Counted from the first letter of the stretch, positions 1-13,020 are shown. The stretch is DNA of 64,000 nt from Gentiana macrophylla (GCA_026214975.1 JAOBSW010000918.1:95206-159205), one strand, 5' to 3'. Notes: generated by a model not told the origin, from the letters alone. Made by a program: numbers and translations.

Positions 1-1880
1 AAGAAAATCGCCAAGGATTCATAGGTTGGTGATCCGAAATCACTGTCCTTATCCTATGATTTTCAGTTAATTAATTTTCGGTTTAGCCTTAAAATCAACT
101 CAGTTTTAGATGACTAACACTTTTAAACATACTTTCCCATTCTTGACTTTCCGTAAATGAAAATAGTTTTGAACTAGCAGTTCGTGTGAGTAGACACTAC
201 TCCTGAACCGTGGGATGTTTATTTCGAGTGTTACTTGTTAGGACTTTTCGGATTTTCTAATATACCAGAAAAATAACAAATCATAACATTAAAGCTCCCA
301 CTAGTTTATCGGTTCCAAATACCGTCTAACCAGCAATACTTGATTTTATGATTTTCCAATTTTTCAATTTGAAAATCTCTCGTGTAAACACTTACACAGT
401 TCTAATGTTTCCAGAAAAACAACAAATCATAGAACTCCCACTAGTTCATCGATTCCAAATATCGTCCAACTAGCAACACTTCATGACTTTCCGGTTTTTC
501 AATTAGAACAGTTGCGTGTGTAATCACTACACACTGAAAATTCACTAGAAGAATTTCAAAGTCCGAAATCACCTTTGATCAAACTAAGTTTGTCTCTCGT
601 TTGACACGAATGACACTAATGACATACCTATATGTCACTCTGGTTTTTTTTTTTTTTTTTTTTAAAGGCTTAAGAGAAAATATCTCTTTCGAAAAATAAA
701 TGCATTATTGATTAACTAGTTCAACGTCCTAGTTACTTTCCACTTTTTAATGAAGTCAATACTAGTCAATATTAAGCAATTTAGAAAGGGATATAATGCT
801 GTAAATAAAATGACATAAATTAATTCAAGTTTAACACTACTATATAAATTTTAGGAATTGTAAACTAAAAGATAAGTCTACTCTACCATTCCAAGGTTTT
901 AACCTCGCATCTCAGTGCCGCCTTAGGGTAGGTCAAAGAGATGACGGTTAAAGCGAGACAATCTCATCAATGATTAACTTGTGAGAATCGAACATCCCTT
1001 TATTCATTGACTACCTTCCTTTTTAAGCCTAGGTATTACCAAAAATACCCATGATGAGTGTGACCTACTATATCGGATCTCTTAGGTACGCCCCGAGTGT
1101 GCCGTCTTAGGATAGGTCAGTGACCCGACGAGTACCCAGAAATCCTATCCTTTCGGAGACCAAGCCATGAATGTTGATAGGGGTGAACACCATCCTTAGG
1201 GGACGAAATCAAAGCGCCTCAAGGCGTCACCCTCTCTCACTTACTTGTATCTATAGTAGAGGCCGTGGGGTTGGTTGCCGCCTCCCGCTCCCACTCAATA
1301 TTTTGGAAGTGGTTGTGGGTTAACTAACCACGCTCTTTTGATGTTATCATAAAAGCTCATCAAATCAAGGATTCGAATGGTGTCGGTAACGTAGGCAAGC
1401 CTACCCGTCCTATTCGTTGGAACATATGTGATGATCGGACGAAATCGGGTCAAGACAAACCTATTGAGATTAGAAGGAATCACCCCTCCGCTCTCGGTTT
1501 GGCTTAGTCTTGCCGGACCCCGTGCATACATCACACTAGGAGGGTTAAGTCGTTCGAGCGAAGCTCAATTGACCACCCAACCTATAAGCGAACCGCTTTT
1601 ATCCAAGATTTATTGTTCTTTTACCATCATTCAATCTCGTAGACACTACGAATTGAAAGCGTGATCTCGCTTTCGAACTTTAAGGCGGTTCACCGAGAAC
1701 ACACACCGAAAGGCTAACGATTTCATAACCCGTCCTCGGATCTTTAATTAGTTACTAAATTAATTAATTACTACGTATTAATTAAATTTCAACTAATTAC
1801 ACGAGTTTGTATACATGCCTATTTTAATTACCAAAATTAAAATTCTACATGTATGCATGGAGTGGATTTATGATATGATG
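1..1880 (-). repeat. Unassigned decayed repeat, probably leader or LTR part of a minus-strand LTR element
   Basis: No coding region of known family is visible. Two near-copies about 135 bases apart (about 258-385 and 408-515) share the words cccactagttyatcg and ccaaatamcgtc, and a second imperfect repeat with the word gtgccgycttagg lies near 917 and 1098. A T-tract of more than 20 bases sits near 643. The stretch adjoins the LTR-like region to its right, so I infer that it belongs to the same minus-strand element, but no end, primer site or domain proves it. Confidence 0.35.
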
Positions 1881-4705
1881 CATGTCATGGCAATTCGATT
1901 TTATATCTATTTTATGATCAAACACATAAAAATAAATTGCGGAAAATTTAAACACCGAGAGATGGATCGTTGACACCTTCGATATCAATCTATTAGAAAA
2001 TAAAACCAAAACCCTAACTAGGGTTTACTACTTTCTAACTAAATCTGCAGCTGTTCGAACTTTTCGACGATCGGCATACCAAACGAACTCGGATCGGGAC
2101 GAAACTTTCCAGATCATATCTTCACTCCTTGAACTTCAATATGGACGGTTGGATCGGTGCTTTGACTTATCAATTTTCTCCAGTAAACCGCCAAACTTGC
2201 TGCTGAATCTGACTTTGACTGCACTGCATCAAGGACTTCCTGAGGCAGATCGGGAATGGAGATGAATCCCGATCGACCTGAAATTTTTATGGTACGTCCA
2301 AAACTCTAAGTTGATCAATCTGAACGGTCGGATTTTTGTTTCAATGGTCCAAACTCTCCCAGAAAATCGAGGAAGACACAGGTAGTGTTTCTGTGAATCC
2401 TGCGTTTTTCTGTTATAGCAGCCTCTTCGCAGCATCAAACGGATATTGAAACGGACTCTGATCGACGCCAAAATTTGTGGAGTTGATCATAATCTTCTAA
2501 TCTTGATTCTGACCGGAGAGATCTTCGTTTCAACGGTTCGATCAACGGGAAAATAAAAAAATTACTAAACAGCTACTAACAAGATCTATTTGCTGGAAAT
2601 TAAACTTGCAATAAAGATAAATTACATAATTTCACTATCTTCATATGAACGAATTTTCATCGTTTATACGAGTTTACTAATAGATCTAACAATTAATGAT
2701 CAACCCCAATCCATCTCTTCAACCACAACAATCGCAACAACATAAAAATTAAACAAACATATGCATCGCCCATAAAAATTGGACAAAAACTACATGTTTT
2801 TCACTCTCCAGATCTAATATTTTATACGTATAAATATAGATCACCATGGCGGCCGATACCACATTGTTAGTAATATCATCCGCAATGAAACGATTTAAGG
2901 ATCTACAGATCATACAATATAACGTAATAAAACAACTAGATCTATTCTACAAGGTGGTTGTAGATCATACCTCTTGGATCTCTAAATCCAAGTTGAAGAA
3001 CCGCAATGGAAAGAACATGAGATGGTGTGAAGAAAGCACCACGATCTTCCAGACGTGTGATCCGAAAGCAACTCCCGGTGGAAGGAAATCCTCGTCTCGA
3101 ATCCTTACGATACGCTAATCTAGGAAAAAACTCCAAGCTTTTTCTTCCTTGCTTATGGCCGAAAATTCCCTCTCTAATTCATTAGGGAATTTGAATTTTT
3201 GTGTGTATATTAAGTTTGAGATAACTCTCTTTATATGTAAAAGTCAAACTTAAAGCAAGAATTTTTATTTATCAAACAAAATAAATCCTTTTAATAAAAG
3301 ATAATTCCATAATATTCTAGAACAAATCTAGAATAATATTTATCTTTATTATTTACCATAAATATTTATCCAATAAATATTTTACGCACACGTCTTATTA
3401 ATACACTGTTAAAACTAATTCTTGTTACCAAAAATATGCATGTGGCGTGAATTGCATCTTTAATTGACCTAGTCAATTAATTTTTGTCATACACACTAAT
3501 TTGCCAATTATTATGGAAAATATATTTTCCACTTATTTTAATTATTTAGTTCCAACTAATTAAATAATACTAAACAATTAATTCACATATCGATTAATTA
3601 AATTCTAATAAGAATTAAATTAATATCATTATTAAGATTCGACGTCCGGAGAATATTTATGCTTATATTGGAAGACGCGTCGGGGACCAATGACTAATAA
3701 TCGTGGCTCGATAAATCAAATAAATAATTATCTTACGAACGTAATAATTATATTCGATAAATCAATCACGGGGGAATATGCCACCATAATCCGTGATCGC
3801 ACTCCTCCGATTATAAGATTATATTTATCTCTCACGAGAAAGTAATAAAGCGTCCATTGATATAATCATTACATATGGATTAATCCTCCATAGATCGATT
3901 CATTCTAAATCGGGAAGTTACTGTTAACCCTTTTCGAACCTCTTATCCTTATTTACCATTAACCCCTAGTGATCAATTAATTCATACAACTCACTTTGGT
4001 AGCTAATCGTTGTAATATGAACTCGCGCGATCGATCGCTTTTAGGATTAACAAATAAAGGGAATCGTTTATCTACTTCCATAAATGGAAGGAATGGATTA
4101 AATATCCGTGATAACACGACTACTCACTCAATCCAAGACAATGCCAAGATGGGGTAATTCGGACCACAGACTCGGTGTAATCCTTAACCGTCAAGTCAAA
4201 CCTCATAATCGATTCAAGCAGTTGTCGTGATCACCTCGAGATTAAGATATATCCATAAATATGATCATCCATTGATTTGATAAGACTTTCGATTACGGAA
4301 TTATATCGTGAACTCTAATCAAATCGGTCAAATTACTATATGATATATCTATCATATATAAATGCCCCATTAGGTTCTCTTAACCGAAAGTCCGGATAAG
4401 ACAATCACACCTATTGTGTGTCTCAGGCGCATTAATAGCACGTTAAAGGAGAGACCCGATACTCTCGATTAACTTTACTACGGGCTAATTTTATTTTAAG
4501 TACATCTTCACTAACTCAATCCTCCCGTGTATATACCATACACCGAGTTAAGTGATTACATAAACGATATACTTAGGGTTTTTCAGAAAGTGTAAATACT
4601 ATTGTCACATCGGTGAATATGAGAATAATAAATATGAATAATAACATCATTTCATTTATTAAATAAAACAATTACAAAATTGTCTTTCGGGCATTACACC
4701 TAACA
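1880..4705 (-). mobile_element. Long LTR-like region of a minus-strand Copia element
   Basis: Read on the minus strand it opens at 4705 with TGTTAGGTGTAATGCCCGAA, a TG start like those I know from large plant Copia LTRs, and continues with AT-rich text of the same style. The far end is not clear; I place it near 1880 only because the text changes there. Immediately past 4705 comes unrelated Copia leader and gag sequence, so this LTR either inserted into that element or was joined to it. The target duplication could not be checked because the other end is uncertain. Confidence 0.5.
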
Positions 4706-5030
4706 GGATGTTGCAGAGGCGAGCTGGGTGAGGCAGATCTAAAAGGTGACACAACCGGTGGAAGAGTTGGTGGCACCATTGTGCTAGCAATCTGACCAAA
4801 CAGATAAGGTGAAGTAAGTTCTGGTGGAGGAAAAGGAAACCTAGAATAGGTTTGTGACATGAAAAGAGATCTTGCAGGCGGAGCTCGCGCGCAAATGTGG
4901 AAATAGTCAGTGGATTGCGACGCATCGCTTGATCAAAGAAGGTAAAGTTGAAGTCATTTCTCCGGCAACTGTAGAGGTCTCCGGTGTAATGCTGGAAGAT
5001 GATATTCGTGAGCTCATCTTGTTCGACCGA
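4706..5030 (-). pseudogene. Copia leader and gag start, truncated
   Basis: On the minus strand this follows the primer site at 5031-5043 directly, as the untranslated leader and start of gag do in a Copia element. An open frame beginning at 4860 reads MSQTYSRF and is rich in proline and serine, as the N-terminal part of plant Copia gag often is. It is cut after about 50 residues at 4706, where a different LTR begins. No zinc knuckle or later domain is present. Confidence 0.5.
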
Positions 5031-5043
5031 GCTCCGATACCAA
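5031..5043 (-). other. tRNA-iMet primer binding site of a Copia element
   Basis: The minus strand reads TTGGTATCGGAGC, one base away from the initiator-methionine primer site TTGGTATCAGAGC used by plant Copia elements. It lies about nine bases downstream (minus sense) of the putative LTR end. Confidence 0.7.
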
Positions 5044-5052
5044 GTTAAAATC

Positions 5053-5271
5053 TGGAAAATGATTTCATGAAGAAGAAGAGAACGCACAGAGAAATCTGTT
5101 GCTTAGTTTTTCATTGATTGTCCAACATTACACAATAATAGATCTTATAGATCAGTGGCACACACATCTATAAAACAGAAATCTAAGGTGACCAATAACA
5201 TACTGCCACTTGTACATCTATAACAACTTAATCTTAGCCACTAATAATATTATTATTTTCAGAGACAAACA
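5053..5271 (-). mobile_element. Short 5' LTR of a truncated minus-strand Copia element
   Basis: On the minus strand the segment starts TGTTTGTCTC and ends TTTTCCA, giving TG...CA ends of about 219 bases, and is followed by a primer binding site. The left limit is well supported by that site; the right limit (5271) is the best TG start but has no second copy to confirm it. Confidence 0.5.
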
Positions 5272-5665
5272 ATTTTTGTGAAAGACATCTAATATTTGGA
5301 GGTATGCAATAATGGGAGTTTGAATAGATTGAATGGAGGGATAAGAGAGGGAAAGACAACAGAAAGAAGGTTAAAGAAGTTTCAGAGAATAAATTAATTA
5401 TTTGTCTTTATTGATTTCTTTTTTCTTTTTTCTTTTGTTCGCTTATTGATTTATTTTTCAAGATAATATTCTTTTTGCATAAATTGACCATTTTTCTTGT
5501 AATCATGTTGAACAATTGTCTTTTAAATCACGGATAATAGAAGCTAGTTTCATAAAATTATAAAATAATTCTGTAAAATTTAATATTGTTTTCTCTGTTT
5601 GAGGAATAAGATATCATTTATATCAATTAATTAAAAGGGATAATCTATTAAAAAAATAAATACTA

Positions 5666-5916
5666 CTACTTCCGTCCGAAAATGTAAGTCAATTTATGTT
5701 TTTTGTTTTGTCTCATAATGTAATTCCATTTAAATAATCAATGAAATATTTATTACATTTTTCTTCTTTTATCCATCATTTATTATATATCCAACCACTT
5801 AATAACAGTCAAAGGACATTTTAGATTTTACCATCATCAAAATTAATTATACATAATCAATTTAACCAACTTATCTGAAAACACTCAAATAAATTTATAT
5901 TTTGGGACGGAGGTAG
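5666..5916. mobile_element. Stowaway MITE
   Basis: Ends are CTACTTCCGTCC on the left and, inverted on the right, CTACCTCCGTCC, the usual Stowaway type of terminal repeat (Tc1/mariner superfamily). TA flanks both sides (5664-5665 and 5917-5918). The 251-base interior has no open frame. Confidence 0.85.
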
Positions 5917-6367
5917 TACTGCCCAAAACCTTGACCCCACGGATATATATATATGTGCACGAGCATTTGTTTGGGTAGGCAGGGACATATATATAGTTAC
6001 ATCTATCCACCTTGATTTTGACCATTAAGCAAGTGATATTGATTTAGCCTAATATTGCTAGTATTTAATATTTAGGTGTAACGCTTCGAAACTCAAATCA
6101 AATCAAACGACGTTACTGTTTTTATTTTGAAAGGGAAAGATGATAAGGATGCAAACTCTGTTTGTTACCAAAAAAAAGTATATAATAGTTTCGATTATGT
6201 CGAATTCAGTTTCCATACACTAAACTTATTTTGAGTTCGTAATAGATTCGGTAATTAAATATTCAATATTAAACTTGATAGATTAAAGGTTAATTCATGT
6301 TACTAAACCCAATAAGTTTACCCCTACAAAAAACACAATAAGTTTAGTATGTAATTAAATATAGATC

Positions 6368-6778
6368 GACACCTCCAAAATAGGGATATACCTCACCATG
6401 TAGCACTTCTCCCTCTCAATATTCTACATCAAACAATTCTAGATGTGAGTCTCAACGCGTAACACTTTGTCCCGTTTTTTCATTTCATTTTATCATTTCA
6501 CAAGTGATAAGCTAAAACGGAGGCACGTACATCGAATACATAATAGAGAGGGCTAAGACCACCTCATTTTTTGTTACACAAAACGAAAAATCCTATATAA
6601 TCTTGCACTATATATTTATCAAAAGCCTATCCTTAGAATATAGTTCGTTAACCCACCTTAGTACGAATGCCGTGAAAGCCACTTCATGAAACCAAAAACG
6701 GGATGAAATGTTACGCGTTGAGAGTCAAAAAACGAGGTAGGTTTAGCCCCTGCAATAAAAAAAAATCGAGGTGGGACA
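6368..6778. mobile_element. Inverted-repeat (foldback-like) element
   Basis: The word CTCAACGCGTAACA near 6452 returns inverted near 6710 as part of longer imperfect arms. Outer parts (gacacctccaaaatagg against the reverse of aaaaaaaatcgaggtgggac) also pair roughly. No coding capacity. The outer limits are approximate and no target duplication was recognised. Confidence 0.5.
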
Positions 6779-6790
6779 CGAAATTACATA

Positions 6791-7026
6791 CTACCTCCGG
6801 TCCAAAATATAAGTCGATCATCGTGATTTTTTGCGCGATATAATAAGGAGGCGATAACTAATCAATTTTTACACTATCATCGACAAAATTACCATTGTTT
6901 ACACTGCAATTGGTGAACAAGGGCTGAGGGTAATTTCGTCATGATAGTGTAAAATTTTATTAGCTTATCGCTCTTTAATATGTACGCCAAAATCAACGAT
7001 GACTTATATTTTTAGAGGATGAGTAG
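6791..7026. mobile_element. Stowaway MITE
   Basis: Left end CTACCTCCGGTCC and inverted right end CTACTCATCC are continued by a matching word (AATATAAGTC) in both arms. TA duplications lie at 6789-6790 and 7027-7028. Length is 236 bases. Confidence 0.8.
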
Positions 7027-7688
7027 TATTGAAAAAAAAATCGTGTAAATGTAATATCAGCCAACCTAATATAATATGTTAAAAATTCATTTTTACTTGA
7101 ATTGATAAAAAAAAAAAAACTTTTTTTGCTTGAATTGATAAAGACCTAAATTATAGACTCACTAATATAATATGTTAAAAAAAATAACTTGACTTGAGAA
7201 ATGACCAAATTATATGCCCAAATTTATAGTAACTCAGGTCAAACCTCGTTTTATTACTGCAACCCAAATGCAAACGATAATAATATATGAAAAATATCTA
7301 ACATTAAAGAATTTAAATTTTATATCTACATATTTTAGAAGCACGCGATGTAAAAAGAATAATTTATAAGTATGATTTCGAAAGAAAAAAAAAATCGAAC
7401 TAAAAGGATACTTCGACGACCTCAACGAATGTCCAAAAACATCCGGGCCGGCCCTATAGATATTTATATATCTTATCACACATTCATGCATGCTTACATA
7501 GTGTCATTATTGAACCCCCACACTACCACCCCACTGTGCCCTCATTCAATTCTCCCACGCTATATTGTCTATATCGTTTGTTAAAGATTTCATTTACAAC
7601 TATTTAATGAAAGAATTTTACATTTCATGTATTTATTTATATGTCTGTTAACTCGTGTCATTTTATATTTTTAAAAAAAAATATCAAA

Positions 7689-7862
7689 AGAGTAATGATA
7701 CGGGCACAACCGTTGTGCCACAACGAATAACACAACGGCCATTCGTATCGTTGATCATTATAAGTCTGAATTTATTTTGATGTGAACAATCAAGATCAAC
7801 GATGCAAATTACCGTTGTGTCATTCGTTATGGCACAACGGTTGTCCCTCTATATATTACTAA
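7689..7862. mobile_element. Small MITE with long terminal inverted repeats
   Basis: The left arm contains GGGCACAACCGTTGTGCC and the right arm its inverse with few changes. The arms are about 65 bases and almost meet in the middle. Ends AGTAATGATA / TATTACT resemble those of the element at 18821-19167. The superfamily is not certain. Confidence 0.65.
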
Positions 7863-8431
7863 TATCAAAATGATAAAAATGATGACTGATATGCCGGTGC
7901 CTGCATGTCTACTATTTAATAAAATAGTTTATTGTTTATTCTCCATCCGGCTTACTTATTATAGTTTGACACTATCCACATGCGTTGTAAAAGTTATGAT
8001 GCATCAGTTATTAGAGAGACATACCGATAGACTGTCGGTAGCCTAAGTAGTTGGCTTAGCACTACCGTTCACCCCACCATCGTGCACCGCATCGAAACTC
8101 GTCACTGTTGATCCATCATCACCCGCTATATATATATCCTTCATCCATCACCCCTCTAGTTGAATTTCATCAATCTTGTGAATTTGTTCCATCGTATGTC
8201 AAACACAGAAACAAAATCTTGGCTATTCAATCAACCAAACTTAGTGCTACTTCCGCCAATAAGTTTGACTAGAGACGGACGCACAGTTTGGAAGGGGTTA
8301 AGATCCTTACTAGAGATATGAACTGAAACGATATAGTGTTGTTTTAAGAAAAATATGAAAAGATATAATGAAAATGATGATCACGTTAATAAATCAACAT
8401 TTTTTATAAGACATTCTTTTAGATCCACCAC
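7863..8431. other. Spacer without recognised gene
   Basis: The part up to about 7980 resembles 14590-14960 (shared words atgccggtgcctg and tattctcca), so this is a diverged copy of the flank of the ABC-transporter fragment. The rest shows no gene, repeat pair or promoter that I can support. Confidence 0.4.
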
Positions 8432-8592
8432 TGATAAATTTCGGTCAATCTGTTTCGTATCTCTTTAATCAATCAATGAGTACAATATTTATAGCCGCCA
8501 GTAGAGTTTCTACATTACACAATATACCAAAACTACCCTTACCAAATCAATACACAAGTCAATATTTTCCATAATCGTAATATATCGTAATA
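8432..8592 (-). repeat. 3' LTR of the Copia element
   Basis: 161 bases, matching 12217-12377 with scattered substitutions (for example gtttcgtatctcttt and aatattttccataatcgtaa in both). Confidence 0.88.
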
Positions 8593-9130
8593 CCCCCCCT
8601 CAAGTGCGAGCGTGAAGATCTTGAACGCCCAACTTGCGTAATAAAAACTCGAACTGTTGTAGTCCCAATGCCTTGATAAAAACATCCGCCAATTGATGTT
8701 TTGTAGGAACATAGGAAGGAACAATCAAACCATCAGTAATGGCGTCACGTACAAAGTGACAGTCAACTTCGATATGCTTCGTACGTTCATGAAAAACCGG
8801 GTTCTGAGCAATATATAGAGTAGACTGACTGTCACAGAAAAGTCAAATGCTGGGAGGGTGCCGAACCCTAAGGTCAGCCAGTAACTGCTTCAGCCACTTC
8901 AGCTTACATGTCAAAGATGCCATAGATCAATACTCCGTTTCAACCGAAGACTAAGACACCGTTGTCTGTTTCTTGGACTTCCAGGAGATAGGAGAAAGAC
9001 CGAGAAACACGAACCACCCACTCAAGGATCTGCGAGTAGTTGGACAACTAGTCCAGTCAGAGTCACACCAACCCTCTAGAATGAGGAAACTGTCAGCGCA
9101 GCAAAATACCCTGGCCAGGATGTTTCTTCA
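8593..9130 (-). pseudogene. Copia RNase H remnant
   Basis: Translated on the minus strand with frame changes, the segment gives phrases typical of the end of plant Copia pol: a CDSQ catalytic word, then [13 protein letters not shown], then [14 protein letters not shown]. These mark the RNase H domain and the conserved tail. Stops and indels interrupt it, and it ends just before the polypurine tract. Confidence 0.8.
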
Positions 9131-9188
9131 AATAGCGGACTAGTCATAAGGCGGCCTCCCAATGCTCAATCCGAGGGGCCTGCATAAA

Positions 9189-10386
9189 CTATGAAAAGAC
9201 GTGAACAGGATACGCCAGATCGGGTCGAGAGACCCCGAGATAGATAAGCCGTCCAATAAGACGTCGGTACGAAGCCGGATTATCCAACAGAGGTCCGGTG
9301 GCCAGTGCCAGCTTAAGATTCTGCTCGATGGGAAGGTCAGCTGGTTTGCTCCCAAGTAACCCAACCTCATGTATAATAGCCAATGCATATTTCCGCTGAT
9401 TCAAGAAAATCCCATCTACGTTCCTCGCAACCTCAATGCCAAGAAAATATTTGAGAGCCCCGAGATCCTTCATTTTAAAACACTTGCCCAAATAAAATTT
9501 AAAACCGTCATCGCCACTTTGTCACTGCCTACAATGATCATATCGTCAACATACACAAGCACCATAAGCTGAATCCCGTCACAAGTCAAATTAAACAACG
9601 AATAGTCAATGTACGACTGGCGAAATCCATAATCACGCAAAGCAGAGGCAAGCTTCGCAAACCAACACCGTGGTGCCTGTTTCAACCTATACAACGATTT
9701 GCGCATCTTGAATACCAAATTGGACCCCCGCCTTCTCAAATCCATGAGGTATCTTCATATAGATCTCCTCGTCCAAGTCCCCATGCAAAAATTCATTATG
9801 GACGTCCATCTAATGAATGTCCCACCGTTTTCACCGCGGAGACACTGAGAACGGTCCGGACCGTAACCATTTTCTCCACAGGGGCGAAAGTCTCTGTATA
9901 ATCAATACCTTCTTCTTGGTGATGCCCAAAAGCCACTAACCGGGCTTTAAGACGTTGTACGGTGCAGTGCTCATCATATTTCTCTGTATACACCCACTTA
10001 CCCCCCAAAGTCTTTTTCCCGGGGGGAAGGGGTTGCAAAACCCAAGTACCCTGATCTTCAAGTGCCTGAATTTCTTCTGACATGGCCTTACGCCGCCCCT
10101 CATGTTTCATAGCCTCCTTAAAATATTTAAAAGGATTACCCATTGTAATAGCTGTAAGATACTTCCGATGCTTATCAGAAAACTTATCATGATTAATATA
10201 ATGCATAAGAGGATACGGAGTACCTAAGGAAACTGACGGACCGGAAGAGTGTGGAATGGGACTTTTCTGATCAATCAATGTATGCGTCACAAAATCTTGG
10301 AAGCGCGAATTCGGAATCTTCTGTCGTCTATCCCTACCCAACTCTTCAGTACCATCACCTGGAAGTCGCGGTTGTGGTGAAGGCAC
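9189..10386 (-). pseudogene. Copia reverse transcriptase, frameshifted
   Basis: Three minus-strand frames together cover a Copia reverse transcriptase: 9796-10386 (with GGKWVYTEKYDEHCTVQRLKAR, the entry to the domain, and GIDYTETFAPV), 9470-9745 (with [15 protein letters not shown] and the catalytic YVDDM), and 9189-9491 (with LGIEVARNVDGIFLNQRKYA). The pieces are separated by frameshifts. The YVDD catalytic centre is intact, but the chain is not continuous. Confidence 0.9.
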
Positions 10387-10616
10387 TATATTACCCCTAG
10401 TATCACATGTGTCAACTGTTAAGTCCGTCCCCCCTCAACCGAAGGATCCAACAAGAATGGATCCCCGGTAGGAGAGGCATCAAACCCCTGATCTACTATG
10501 CCAACATCATCAAACAAAAGGTAAGAAACTACAAAGGCTTCACTATCTGTCGGTTGCGAAAAAGGAAACACATGTTCGAAAAATTTAACATCCCTAGAAA
10601 AAAATCTCCTTCGTAT

Positions 10617-11382
10617 CTAGGTCATACAAGGTTCATCCCTTCTTCGCGAACGGGTAACCAATAATACACACTTACGACTTCGGCTAGAAAATTTATGAGT
10701 GTGACGATGGTCGTGGGCGTAACATAAACATCCTAAAATTCGAAGCATTGAGAGGTCCGGTTTTTTCCCAAAAAGAGTCTCATAAGGCGTCTTAAAATTC
10801 CAAACACTAGACGGTGTTCGGTTAATTATATAAGCTGCAGCCATAACACATTCCCCCTCTTAAACTTAAGAGGCAAATGTCCATCAAAACGTAATGCACG
10901 TGCAACGTTAAGAATGTGTTGATGTTTCCGTTCTACCCGGCCGTTCTGTTGAGGAGTATTAACACAAGACGTTTCAAAGATGATACCTTCTTTACAAAAA
11001 TAAGGAAGCAAATGTCTAAATTATGTTCCATTATCACTATGAACCCGTTTAATGGTAACCTCGAACTGACGAGAATCTAAAGCAATGAAATCCAAGAAAA
11101 CAAATTCGACTTCCATTTTATTCAAACCGAACGAGAATAGTCATCAACAATAGTCAAAAAATACGTCGCACCACATGTCGATGGTACACTATAGGACCCC
11201 CATAAATCACAATGTATCAACTCAAAAACACAACTAGCTTTATTCTCACTAATGGGAAAAGGTTCACGAGGCTGCTTAGCTCGAAAGCAGATATCACATC
11301 CATCTTTATGTAAATTTTTGGAAATAGAAATATTAGGAAGCCGAAGGACCTTTTCTGATGGGTATCTCAAATGCCGGTGCAC
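10617..11382 (-). pseudogene. Copia integrase and GAG-pre-integrase zinc finger, broken
   Basis: Minus-strand frames 11122-11382, 10826-11011 and 10617-10844 read in order as the HHCC zinc finger (HRHLRYPSE then CDICFRAKQ), the integrase core start (LIHCDLWG then VDDYSR), the glutamate-bearing phrase [15 protein letters not shown], and the conserved follow-on [17 protein letters not shown]. The D, D and E of the catalytic triad can be matched, but frameshifts and stops separate them. Gag should lie to the right (to about 12217) but only short, unrecognisable text is present. Confidence 0.88.
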
Positions 11383-12216
11383 AAATCTGCAGATTTCCCG
11401 TCATCAATAGCCAAAACATAAACCTCCAGAACGCCCAAGAGCAGAAAAAGTCCATCCACACGCTCTGCCAGTTCAATCAGCGTCCTCGTCACTCGGTCCT
11501 GCATAACACATAATTTCCCCGTAAGTTACAATACACAATCATTATGATCTTGTAATTGGGTAAACGAAAGCAAGTTGGAGTTCTATTTTGGCACGTATAA
11601 GATATTTTCTAAGCATAAATTTCCGGGCAAAATAACACTCCCTTCATGAGTCGCCACCGATGAACTCCCATCGGGTAACCCAATCGGACACTAAACATTT
11701 GGTCGTGGATCAACGAGGGACTTAAAAGAACGAGTCACGTGATGTGTCGCTCCTGTGTCAACAATCCACACAGACTGAGCTGATAGTCAATGTTTCGGTT
11801 TGAGCAAATCAACGATACTTTTTCATTAGGCTAGTCTGACATTGGAAATACCTAATTGCTCTGATGTATCAATCTCCGCGTTCATAACAGACATCTTTTC
11901 ACCAATATAGAAACCCTAGACGTCGATTTCACAAAAAAAAAAACAACATTCAGATTGTACCAAATAAGAGAAGAACACGCCCTCAAAATTTCATCATGTT
12001 TTGATGTCCGATTGTCGCCGGAAAACTTCTGCTGCAACAATTAACAGCAGTTCGGTCGCAGGCAATTTCAGAGAAATTGAACCGTTCAATCGGAAAGTAC
12101 ACCGTTTAGATTGTAGAAGACAAATTTAGAACAATCCCTCCAAATTTCGTCACGATTGGAGTCCGTTTCAATATCCGATCGTCGCCTGAAATATTCTGGT
12201 GCAGTAGTTAAAAGAG

Positions 12217-12377
12217 CAGCGAATTTCGGTCAATCTATTTCGTATCTCTTTATTCAATCAATGAGTACAATATTTATAGCATCTAGTAGGATTTCTACAT
12301 TACACAATATACCAAAACTACTTTTACTAAATCAATACACAAATCAATATTTTCCATAATCGTAATATATCGTAATA
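12217..12377 (-). repeat. 5' LTR of the Copia element
   Basis: Direct copy of 8432-8592. The inner edge (12217-12221) has diverged. Downstream (left) no standard initiator-Met primer site is visible; instead there is a duplicated segment (about 11985-12055 and 12142-12216) sharing the words gatgtccgat/gagtccgttt and cgtcgcc. Confidence 0.82.
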
Positions 12378-12719
12378 ACCACCGAATCTAAAAGTATCAT
12401 TTGATTAATAATGAATCAAGCAACTCTTCTGATTTATTATCCACCTTGACTATTATATATTAATCCATAAAACGCAAAAAGGTTTCCAAATTACTGTGCA
12501 TTTTCCTTTGGTTGAAGTAATTTTATCTTAGGGGGATTGAGGGAAAATGACAAAAATATTTACAAAATGAATAAATAGGACACACTCTTTTTTTTAGTTG
12601 CAAAAAAAAAAAAAAAAAATTTGACACGGACAAAATTAACCCTACATAAACGCGCCACGGACAACCTGATTCTAAAATTTCCATTGTCAGCGTTACAAAA
12701 AGTCCTGCTTGTTTTTTTG

Positions 12720-13020
12720 TTTTTTTTTCAAACGTCCGTAAATTTTGATTTATAATTCTGATCATCGAAATTTTTTCATCAAAATTCATTTTTTTTTTGC
12801 TCTTTAATTTGGGCCCAAATACGATACCCTTCCGACGTAAATTTTGAAATCCGAAAAAAAATTTGCATTAGCCAGAGCGCTTTTCTTGTAAACGACCGTA
12901 ACTTTTGATTTAGAACACCGATCATCAAAATTGTTTCACCAAAGTTCATATTCTTTTTTTTTATCTTCATTTGAGACCTCATTTGATACATTTTCGACGT
13001 AGTATTTGAAAGCCGAATTT
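12720..13020. repeat. Two direct units of about 165 bp
   Basis: Units at about 12725-12860 and 12895-13020 share the words ttttgatttagaac/ttttgatttataat, gatcatcraaat and tttgaaakccg. Short frames across them are low-complexity and not credible genes. The surrounding 12383-13291 holds only this repeat and A/T tracts. Confidence 0.5.

Larger units (their letters stand above)
8432..12377 (-). mobile_element. Decayed Copia element with 161-bp LTRs
   Basis: Two direct repeats (8432-8592 and about 12217-12377) bound a minus-strand pol region. The element is flanked by the 5-base duplication ACCAC (8427-8431 and 12378-12382). In plus orientation it opens TGATAAATTTC, so the minus-strand end is a CA; the minus-strand start is TATTACG instead of TG. 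A G-tract typical of a polypurine tract (seen as cccccccc at 8593) lies next to the 3' LTR. At about 3.95 kb it is shorter than intact plant Copia elements, and gag is nearly absent. All coding parts carry stops or frameshifts, so it cannot move by itself. Confidence 0.9.

Noticed and set aside
1295..1664. Overlapping frames of 78-79 codons on both strands
   Set aside because: They overlap on opposite strands in a decayed repeat, without a family match.
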